From JBOFSR01 sp051651645 (GTDB lineage: Bacteria; Spirochaetota; Spirochaetia; Treponematales; Treponemataceae): DNA of 5,445 nucleotides. The stretch is taken from positions 1-5,445 of the forward strand of contig JBOFSR010000059.1 in assembly GCA_051651645.1 (NCBI GenBank), read 5' to 3'. Positions 1 through 5,445 of this stretch are shown here, piece by piece. Position numbers and translations under genes: made by a program. Numbering within the stretch: the first letter of the stretch is position 1; each line of letters opens with the position of its first letter. A model generated the notes under the pieces. That model saw only the letters and a program-made list of their open reading frames with translations, was not told the DNA's origin and did not search any database.

Positions 1-1611
1 AGTACGCTTAAGCGTATCAGCGAAGTGCTTGATTGCTGGTTTGAATCTGGCTCAATGCCCTATGCACAAAATCACTATCCGTTTGAGAATAAAGAATATT
101 TTGAACAGCATTTTCCCGCAAATTTTATTTCTGAGGGGCTTGATCAAACGCGTGGATGGTTTTATACGCTCACCGTTTTAGCCGCCGCTCTTTTTGATCG
201 TCCCGCCTTTGAAAACTGTATTGTAAATGGGCTGGTGCTTGCCTCCGATGGCAAAAAAATGTCAAAAAGTCTGCGTAATTACACCGATCCGTCGATTGCC
301 GTTGATCAATTTGGCGCTGATGCAATGCGTCTTTTTTTGATGCACAGTGCTGCGGTAAAAGCTGATGATTTGAAATATTCTGATGAGGGCGTTCGGGATG
401 TGTTAAAAGGCATTTTGATTCCGCTTTGGAATAGCTATAGTTTTTTTGTAACCTACGCAAATATTGATAAAATCACACCAACAGGAAATGAGTTTGAAAA
501 TTCGCTTCCAACAAATCCTCTTGACCGCTGGATTTTATCGATGACGCAAAAACTTATCAAGGATGTCAGCGAATCTCTTGATTCCTACGATTTATCAAAG
601 GCAATTGATCCGATTGTCGTTTTTATTGATCAGCTGAATAATTGGTATATTCGCAGAAGTCGTCGCCGTTTTTGGAAAAGTGAAAATGACACTGACAAAA
701 CTGAGGCGTATGCATCTTTGTACATTGCGCTAAAAACTTTTTCGCTCATTGCCGCTCCGGTAATTCCGTTTATAACTGAGGTAATGTGGCAAAATCTTAA
801 ATCGAGCAGTGACGCTCAATCAGTGCATCTTGCTGATTATCCTGTGTATACTGAGCGTTTGCGAGATGAGGCTTTAGAGTTCAAAATGGCAACGATTCAG
901 AAAGCGGTTTCTATGGGACGGGCTTTGCGCTATCAATATAACTTAAAAATTCGTCAGCCGCTTAAGAGTGTTGAGCTTGTGACAAAAAATATTGAAGAAA
1001 AAAAAGTGCTTTTAGAAATGGAAGAAAGTATTCGCGAAGAATTGAATGTTAAAAAAGTTGTCTTCCATGAAAAAGAGGACGAGCTTGTTGAATATCGTGC
1101 AAAGGCGAATTTCCGTGTTTTGGGCAAGGAGCTTGGAGGCTTGATGAAGGATGCGGCAGACCAAATCGCTCAGTTGAGTGCCGAGGTTGTGCAAAGTCTT
1201 GTTGACGGCAACACCACGATTTCGCTTGATGTTGGCGGAAAAACCTGCGATATCAACAAAGATAAAATTATTGTCGAGCGAATCGAAAAAGAAAATCTTA
1301 AAGTATTGAATGAAGGAACTTTAACCGTCGCTCTTGATTCAGAGATCACGGATGAGCTAAAAAGTGAGGGCTGCGTTCGCGACTTTATTCGTGGTGTGCA
1401 AAATCTTAGAAAAGACAAGGGCTTTGAAGTTACTGATCGGATTAGCATTAGTGTCTATGGAACCGAATATTTACAAAAGGCGTTTGAAAGTTTTGGCGAA
1501 TATATTATGAGCGAAACGCTTGCAAGTACAATTGCGTGGCAAAAAGGCAATTCAATGATTGAAATTGAATCAGGAGATGAAAAATGGCAGGTAACTATTG
1601 AAAAAGTATAA
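1..1611 (+). CDS. ileS: isoleucyl-tRNA synthetase, C-terminal part (5' end outside window)
   Basis: Charges tRNA-Ile with isoleucine in the cytoplasm. The reading frame is open from base 1, so the GTG at 25 is an internal Val codon and not a start; the HIGH motif and most of the editing domain lie upstream of the window. Visible in order: the VLDCWFESGSMPYAQ segment (about 25-69), the GLDQTRGWFYTL segment of the catalytic domain, the KMSKS signature at 256-270, the class Ia helical anticodon-binding domain (roughly 505-810, with NNWYIRRSRRRFW), and a C-terminal extension with RVLGKELGGLMKDAADQI resembling the DUF5915-type tail. The VLD.WFESGSMPYAQ wording and the lack of a C-terminal CxxC zinc finger (only isolated Cys residues) point to the eukaryote-like IleS2 type. 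That type is known from spirochaetes and is associated with natural mupirocin resistance. The stop is TAA at 1609-1611. Identity is near certain; the subtype is inferred. Confidence 0.97.
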   Translation, partial: STLKRISEVLDCWFESGSMPYAQNHYPFENKEYFEQHFPANFISEGLDQTRGWFYTLTVLAAALFDRPAFENCIVNGLVLASDGKKMSKSLRNYTDPSIAVDQFGADAMRLFLMHSAAVKADDLKYSDEGVRDVLKGILIPLWNSYSFFVTYANIDKITPTGNEFENSLPTNPLDRWILSMTQKLIKDVSESLDSYDLSKAIDPIVVFIDQLNNWYIRRSRRRFWKSENDTDKTEAYASLYIALKTFSLIAAPVIPFITEVMWQNLKSSSDAQSVHLADYPVYTERLRDEALEFKMATIQKAVSMGRALRYQYNLKIRQPLKSVELVTKNIEEKKVLLEMEESIREELNVKKVVFHEKEDELVEYRAKANFRVLGKELGGLMKDAADQIAQLSAEVVQSLVDGNTTISLDVGGKTCDINKDKIIVERIEKENLKVLNEGTLTVALDSEITDELKSEGCVRDFIRGVQNLRKDKGFEVTDRISISVYGTEYLQKAFESFGEYIMSETLASTIAWQKGNSMIEIESGDEKWQVTIEKV

Positions 1612-2437
1612 AAAAATAATTTTTTTATTGAGTATCTTTTTATTTTTTGCGTGTCAAACAACAAATATTGAGGAATCTAACAATCCGTATGAATTTTTTA
1701 GTAGAGATTTTGATGCATATCTGTTTATTCCGGTGAAAAAAAATGAAAAGCTTATAAAAAATTTTTTTTTGACTTTTTTTAAGGATGTTGATGAAACGTC
1801 AATCAATGAAATTACAAAGCGAACCCATTATTTGTATGCGGCTCTTGATTTAAAAAAACGGGATTTTCAGCTCATTGCGTTTGGAAACTTTTCTCAATCG
1901 CTTTCTTCACTTATTTTTACTGAAAAAAACGGCTGGAGTGCTGAAGAAAAGTCTACTTTTACAAATAATAATGGTTTGTATGTCGCCTTGCCAGAAAAAA
2001 ATATTATTCTTTTGAGTAAAAATTCTATTCAGCCATTGCTTGAAACTTTTTATACGCCGTTACCCAAAAATATTCCCACTGATGCCAAGGAATTACTGTA
2101 TACACGGCAGGAAAATAATTGTCATTTTTATTTTTCGAATGGGGCTGATTTTATAAAAAAAATTACTGGCCCCTTTTTGCAAATTCCACTTGATTATCTA
2201 TTTGGCGAGCTTTCTCCAACAGAGAGCAACTTGATTTACAGTGTGAATTCAAGCCTTAATTTTACTGACCAACGAATTATTCGCCCAAACCTTCTTTTGA
2301 TTCCCACTTTTTTTCAAATGATGCCGTTTGTTTCAATAACGGAAAAAACGGCGATTACAGCGGGGGAAAATAAAAATATTTTGTTATCGGAACTTTTGAT
2401 CGATTTTGAGATGCTTACGCAAGTTTTGGGTCGTTAG
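1598..2437 (+). CDS. putative lipoprotein of unknown function, coupled to ileS
   Basis: A 279-aa protein starting at TTG 1598. Upstream in-frame codons are closed by TAA at 1592-1594, so no earlier start exists; an AGG at 1589-1591 lies 6 bases before the TTG as a weak ribosome binding site. The N-terminus is a lipoprotein signal: basic MKKYKK, a hydrophobic stretch of about 12 residues, then FFA-C with Cys19 as the probable lipidated residue. This relaxed lipobox is typical of spirochaetes. The mature part has no further obvious membrane segment and no domain I recognise; it mixes hydrophobic strands and amphipathic stretches (residues 36-65, 200-279). It overlaps ileS by 14 bases, which suggests translational coupling. 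From memory, Treponema pallidum has a similar arrangement: ileS followed by Tp0453, a lipoprotein of similar size (about 287 aa) tied to the outer membrane. Homology is a guess from position and size only. Composition is strongly AT-rich with several A/T runs. Confidence 0.8.
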   Translation: MKKYKKIIFLLSIFLFFACQTTNIEESNNPYEFFSRDFDAYLFIPVKKNEKLIKNFFLTFFKDVDETSINEITKRTHYLYAALDLKKRDFQLIAFGNFSQSLSSLIFTEKNGWSAEEKSTFTNNNGLYVALPEKNIILLSKNSIQPLLETFYTPLPKNIPTDAKELLYTRQENNCHFYFSNGADFIKKITGPFLQIPLDYLFGELSPTESNLIYSVNSSLNFTDQRIIRPNLLLIPTFFQMMPFVSITEKTAITAGENKNILLSELLIDFEMLTQVLGR

Positions 2438-2452
2438 GATTTTGTATTTTAT

Positions 2453-2465
2453 CAAGCAGTGCTTG
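2453..2465 (+). other. small hairpin in the gap before the UPRT-like gene
   Basis: CAAGC at 2453-2457 and GCTTG at 2461-2465 form a perfect 5-bp stem with a 3-base AGT loop. It lies 15 bases after the lipoprotein stop and 9 bases before the ribosome binding site of the next gene. It is too short, and lacks a clean T-tract, to call a terminator. It could be an mRNA stability or translation element, or chance. Confidence 0.25.
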
Positions 2466-2474
2466 TAATTTTAT

Positions 2475-2479
2475 AGGAG
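2475..2479 (+). promoter_or_regulatory. strong ribosome binding site (AGGAG)
   Basis: AGGAG lies 6 bases before the ATG at 2486 and fixes the start of the UPRT-like gene. It is the only strong Shine-Dalgarno sequence before any of the gene starts in the window. The two lipoprotein genes and the PEGA gene have weak or no such site. Confidence 0.85.
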
Positions 2480-2485
2480 TAGATT

Positions 2486-3556
2486 ATGGAAAAGAAAATT
2501 ATTGAAAGAGCTGAGGCACTAGATGGCTACTTAACTGATAGTGATTTCAAGTATTTAGAAAAAATGAATGAAATTTACAGCGAGGCAATGAAATCCTTTA
2601 AAATTCTTTCAACAGGCGGATTTAGCTCAACTTTGGCAACAGAGGAAAAAAAGGTTATCGAGTACTTTAATGAGATGGGGCATATTATGCAAGAAATTTG
2701 TGCCGAGGTGCCAGCCCTCAAAGTGTACTCTTTTGAAACTGAGCAAGAAAGCCATGCTGAGGCCTCTCGCGTGATTGCAAAACTGCGTGATATTCGCACT
2801 GATAACCAAGAATTTTTGTACTACACGCAGCGTTCTTTTGAAATGCTTTTTAAGCTTGCCTTCACGGGCGATCGCAGCGACAAGAAAAATCACCTTGTTG
2901 TTAAAACTCCTGTTACGTACCCTGTGCAAAATTATTCAGTCCATAAAATTCCCGATATTGATTACAAAATCGAAAATACGGTTATGTGCGTTATGCTTCG
3001 GGGTGCTTTGTTGCCCTCGATGATTATGTCAAAAGAGATTGAGGAGTACTCATCGACGGGCTATGTAACGCCGTTTGCACTATTTAGAATAAAAAGGGAT
3101 GATTCAAAGTTGGAGTCAAACATGGAATATATTCTTGACTTAAAAAATTCTTATTTTAACCTTGAGGATTTGAACGACAAGGATTTAATTTTTGCAGACC
3201 CAATGAATGCAACAGGCGGATCGATTGTAACTGTGGTTAAATATTTGACTGACAATGGTGTAAAGCCTCGTTCAATTAAATTTTTCAATGTGATTTCTGC
3301 CTTAAAAGGAGCTTTACGCATCGTTCGAGCTTTAGACAACTGTACCCTGTACACGCTTTGGATGGATCCCGTTCTTAACGAAAAAGCCTATATCATGCCT
3401 GGCTTGGGAGATGCAGGGGATCGTATAAATGGCAGTGATAGCGATGAGTATCCGCGTAACATTTTGCAACTTGTCGCCGATTATGGGCGAAATATTTCAT
3501 ACCTGTATCGCTCACAGCTACGCAAAATTGAGCAAACCGTTTTGGGAATTTTTTAG
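2486..3556 (+). CDS. uracil phosphoribosyltransferase-like protein with N- and C-terminal extensions
   Basis: A 356-aa cytoplasmic protein of the PRTase type I fold, closest to uracil phosphoribosyltransferase (uracil + PRPP to UMP + PPi, pyrimidine salvage). The PRPP loop is DPMNATGGS at residues 238-246 (nt 3197-3223), against DPMLATGGS in classical UPRT. The uracil-site signature PGLGDAGDR lies at residues 305-313, preceded by LNEKAYIM as in UPRT (LNEHGYI). KLRDIRTDNQEF at about 99-110 matches the LRD..T...F start of UPRT. The PILRAGLGM motif is changed to VMLRGALLPSM (residues 169-179), keeping the Arg, and the YRNEET loop is changed to FRIKRDD. Classical enzymes are about 208 aa; this one has roughly 75-90 extra residues in front, largely helical in look, and about 40 behind GDRINGS. 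No signal peptide is visible. Start ATG is supported by AGGAG. The fold is sure; uracil as substrate is likely but not proven, so I leave the symbol blank. Confidence 0.88.
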   Translation: MEKKIIERAEALDGYLTDSDFKYLEKMNEIYSEAMKSFKILSTGGFSSTLATEEKKVIEYFNEMGHIMQEICAEVPALKVYSFETEQESHAEASRVIAKLRDIRTDNQEFLYYTQRSFEMLFKLAFTGDRSDKKNHLVVKTPVTYPVQNYSVHKIPDIDYKIENTVMCVMLRGALLPSMIMSKEIEEYSSTGYVTPFALFRIKRDDSKLESNMEYILDLKNSYFNLEDLNDKDLIFADPMNATGGSIVTVVKYLTDNGVKPRSIKFFNVISALKGALRIVRALDNCTLYTLWMDPVLNEKAYIMPGLGDAGDRINGSDSDEYPRNILQLVADYGRNISYLYRSQLRKIEQTVLGIF

Positions 3557-3609
3557 CTAAGAAAATCTCTGCGGTGAATAATTTAGTAAAATCTGACGAT
3601 AAAACTACT

Positions 3610-4239
3610 ATGAGAAAATCACTTTATTCAATCTGCGTGTTGTCAGTATTTTTAGCGGCTTGCCAAACGTCAATTATCCCTGGTGAAAAAGCAATTGCGG
3701 TTAAAAATATTGCTATTGAATATTATTTAATAGCGGATGGATACGCTGATTTAAAAAAATACGAGATAGCGGCAGATTACTATTTGAAAGCCGCTCGGCA
3801 TCGTACGTATCAAGTACAAGGTGCGTATAAGGCTGCACGAATGTATGCCCTTGATTCAAAGTGGGATAAGGCTCTTGGTGTGTATGAGAAGCTGTTGCGA
3901 GCTGACCCAAAAAACAAAAATTTGCTAGAGGCACGAGCGTATATTGTATTTCAAACAGGAAAAATGCGTCAGGCGAGAAAAAGATATGAGCAATTAATTG
4001 AAATGATTCCTGATGATGCAGCCTTGTTGAGAAATTATATTCAAGTTCTCATTGGAATGAAAGATTCAAAACGGGCAAGCGAATATCTTGAAAAATATAA
4101 AACAACATTTTCCGATGAAACAAAAACCACGGAAATAGAAGAAGCTCTAAAAAAACTCATTGAGTCACAAAGGGGCAAGGTTGAAAGTCCAGCCGATCCT
4201 CCAGAGGAAGAAGTCTCAGACGATACGGATCTCATGTAA
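3610..4239 (+). CDS. TPR-repeat lipoprotein
   Basis: A 209-aa protein if read from ATG 3610. A GTG at 3574 in the same frame would add 12 residues (MNNLVKSDDKTT) before the signal peptide. I prefer the ATG because it gives a normal lipoprotein signal: MRKS, a hydrophobic core, then LAA-C with Cys18 as the lipid anchor. Neither start has a convincing ribosome binding site. The mature part holds about four 34-residue tetratricopeptide repeats at residues 36-69, 71-104, 105-138 and 139-170, with the usual small and aromatic positions (GYADLKKYEIAADYYLKA; ALGVYEKLLRADP; ARKRYEQLIEMIPDD). A helix and an acidic, Pro-rich tail (193-209, PADPPEEEVSDD) follow. Such proteins act as protein-interaction scaffolds in the envelope; the partner is unknown. 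It lies 53 bases after the UPRT-like gene and may share its transcript. Like the first lipoprotein, it carries CQT right at the lipidated cysteine. Confidence 0.88.
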   Translation: MRKSLYSICVLSVFLAACQTSIIPGEKAIAVKNIAIEYYLIADGYADLKKYEIAADYYLKAARHRTYQVQGAYKAARMYALDSKWDKALGVYEKLLRADPKNKNLLEARAYIVFQTGKMRQARKRYEQLIEMIPDDAALLRNYIQVLIGMKDSKRASEYLEKYKTTFSDETKTTEIEEALKKLIESQRGKVESPADPPEEEVSDDTDLM

Positions 4240-4247
4240 ATCGGTGT

Positions 4248-4289
4248 AAAAGCAAAATTCGCATTAAAAGGATTTAGTTTTTTGCTTTT
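4248..4289 (+). terminator. weak inverted repeat, possible terminator
   Basis: AAAAGCAAAA at 4248-4257 and TTTTGCTTTT at 4280-4289 are perfect 10-base complements with a 22-base loop, 8 bases after the TPR gene stop. The stem has only two G-C pairs and a long loop, so as an intrinsic terminator it would be weak. Position between two genes is the main argument for it. Confidence 0.3.
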
Positions 4290-4299
4290 CTTTGCATAG

Positions 4300-4328
4300 T
4301 TGTAAAAAGATAAAAAAATCTCTATCAT
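4300..4328 (+). promoter_or_regulatory. candidate sigma-70 promoter for the PEGA-domain gene
   Basis: TTGTAA at 4300-4305 (-35 like) and TATCAT at 4323-4328 (-10 like, 5 of 6 to TATAAT) are separated by 17 bases. A start of transcription about 7 bases after the -10 box would fall on or next to the ATG at 4335, implying a leaderless or nearly leaderless mRNA. This fits with the absence of any AGGAG-like site before that ATG. In such AT-rich DNA chance matches are common, so confidence is low. Confidence 0.35.
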
Positions 4329-4334
4329 GTGATC

Positions 4335-5445
4335 ATGAAAAATCGTTTTACGTTCTTTATTTATGCATTCGCCTTTTTTTTCTCAGGGATTTTATTCGCA
4401 CAAGTTACAATCACCGAAGAAAAAATTACTCAAAATACAGAGCTTAATAAGGGCAAGGTTTTACAAGCTGATATTGTTACCTTTATTGAAGGCGATACTG
4501 GTGCTATCTTTTTAAAATCTGATATTCAAAATGTAGAAGTCTATATAAATTATGAATTTTATGGGCGAACAAACCTCTTTGTTGACAAGCTTATTCCAGG
4601 GGTGTATGCAATAAAGCTTGTTAAAGCAGGCTATTATGATTTTCTTTCCTCCATTGAGGTAACGGCAGGCGAGCAAAAAACCTTTTTTTTTGACTTAGAG
4701 GCAATGAAAGGAATGCTTGCCTTTGACGTTGATCAAAAGAGTGCAAAAATTCTTGTTGATGAAAAGGCCGTGATTGGTAATGCTATCTATTTGCCAGAAG
4801 GAACGTACACGGTTGAAATCAGTTTGTTTGGATTTAAAACGATTAGAACAAATGTTTCTGTTACGCATAGCATAAAACGAACCGTTTCGGCAAAAATGGA
4901 AAAAGCTGAATTTACTGTGCGTAATTTTCAAGCTGAGCCAAAGGCCTTTAATCCTGATAACGCGGGCAATTTGGGTAAGGCGAAAATCACTTTTTGGGTT
5001 TCAACGCGTGGAAGTGCAACGCTAACTATTCGAAGCAAAGATGGCCAAACTCATGCGGTGTATCAGTTTCCGCCGTTTACAACATGGAATCAATCCTACA
5101 CATGGAGTGGTAAAACCTCTGCGGGAAGCTCGTTGCCTGAGGGTGAATATGACTTGGAGCTTTCGATAGTTGCAGCTGATGATCCGCAAATACATACCTT
5201 GCAGCAGCTGGTTACGATTGATAAAAAAATTACCTATCCATTTTTTTCTGTCAGTGCCAATGGAGCGGGCGTTGGATTAGTGAGCTCGTCGCAATTGTAC
5301 CCTAAAAATACTTTGTATTCTTCGTTTTCGGTGTTGCCCGTGTTTGCTATGGAAGGGTTTAAGTTTTTTTCTGCACCAATTTTGATTTCTGTATTGGGAA
5401 CGCCGCTTCCTTTTCTTGAGCTTTTTGGATCATTTGCAATTATTC
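4335..5445 (+). CDS. PEGA-domain secreted/outer-membrane protein (3' end outside window)
   Basis: The frame from ATG 4335 is open for 370 codons to the window edge with no stop, so the C-terminus is missing. Residues 1-22 are a type I signal peptide (MKNRF, hydrophobic Phe-rich core, LFA before Gln23); there is no lipobox Cys. Two PEGA-type repeats follow: about 57-122 (VEVYINYEFYGRT...LIPGVYAIKLVKAGY) and about 127-190 (AKILVDEKAVIGN..YLPEGTYTVEISLFGF). Residues 193-280 look like an Ig-like fold of the FlgD/gliding-motility C-terminal kind (FNPDN; YTWSGKTSAG; LPEGEYDLEL). From about 300 on, alternating aromatic and small residues suggest the first strands of an outer-membrane beta-barrel. 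PEGA domains are usually surface or periplasmic adhesion-like modules; the exact role is unknown. No ribosome binding site precedes the ATG. The next upstream ATG (4327) is followed directly by TGA. A T8 run (4374-4381) lies in the signal peptide region and a T9 run (4683-4691) in the first PEGA repeat. Confidence 0.85.
   Translation, partial: MKNRFTFFIYAFAFFFSGILFAQVTITEEKITQNTELNKGKVLQADIVTFIEGDTGAIFLKSDIQNVEVYINYEFYGRTNLFVDKLIPGVYAIKLVKAGYYDFLSSIEVTAGEQKTFFFDLEAMKGMLAFDVDQKSAKILVDEKAVIGNAIYLPEGTYTVEISLFGFKTIRTNVSVTHSIKRTVSAKMEKAEFTVRNFQAEPKAFNPDNAGNLGKAKITFWVSTRGSATLTIRSKDGQTHAVYQFPPFTTWNQSYTWSGKTSAGSSLPEGEYDLELSIVAADDPQIHTLQQLVTIDKKITYPFFSVSANGAGVGLVSSSQLYPKNTLYSSFSVLPVFAMEGFKFFSAPILISVLGTPLPFLELFGSFAII

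Noticed and set aside
25..27. GTG as a start codon giving a 528-aa protein.
   Set aside because: The frame is open upstream to base 1 and the residues before it (KRISEVLD) are conserved IleRS sequence, so the gene begins outside the window.
1577..1601. Two tiny frames at the ileS end: ATG 1577 (MKNGR, stop at 1592-1594) and ATG 1584 (MAGNY, stop TGA 1599-1601 overlapping the TTG start).
   Set aside because: Five codons each, lying in ileS coding sequence; the overlap of TGA with TTGA is most likely chance, although a GGAG sits a few bases before the second ATG.
2442..2469. Promoter-like TTGTAT and TGTAAT (16-base spacer) before the UPRT-like gene.
   Set aside because: The predicted transcription start would fall inside the AGGAG ribosome binding site, and the -35 match is only 3 of 6.
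2627..2929. Minus-strand 100-codon frame.
   Set aside because: It is antisense to the well-supported UPRT-like gene and has no recognisable motif.
4695..4931. Minus-strand 78-codon frame.
   Set aside because: It lies fully inside the PEGA gene on the other strand, lacks a recognisable domain, and is a shadow of that coding sequence.

Overview
The window looks like a piece of a low-GC spirochaete chromosome, most likely Treponema-like. The evidence is an AT-rich composition with long A and T runs, a eukaryote-like isoleucyl-tRNA synthetase (known in spirochaetes), two lipoproteins with relaxed lipoboxes (FFA-C and LAA-C), and a PEGA-domain surface protein. The genus is inferred from gene content and not proven. 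All five genes are on the + strand and tightly packed, with no RNA gene, insertion sequence or CRISPR array visible.

Layout: (1) 1-1611, the C-terminal part of ileS, cut by the left window edge. (2) 1598-2437, a lipoprotein of unknown function that overlaps the ileS end by 14 bases and starts at TTG. (3) 2486-3556, a uracil phosphoribosyltransferase-like protein of 356 aa with a clear ribosome binding site and extra N- and C-terminal segments. (4) 3610-4239 (or from GTG 3574), a TPR-repeat lipoprotein. (5) 4335 to the right edge, an open-ended gene for a secreted or outer-membrane protein with two PEGA repeats, an Ig-like domain and probably the start of a beta-barrel. It is open to the last base with no stop.

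Genes 1-4 have spacings from -14 to 53 bases and could be co-transcribed. A weak inverted repeat and a candidate promoter at 4248-4328 suggest that gene 5 is a separate unit, possibly with a very short or absent mRNA leader. Functionally the window mixes translation (IleRS), pyrimidine salvage or a derivative of it (UPRT-like), and envelope biogenesis (two lipoproteins and the PEGA protein). I see no clear new multi-gene system. The parts most worth a second look are the extended UPRT-like protein, the lipoprotein coupled to ileS, and the modular PEGA/Ig/possible-barrel protein.
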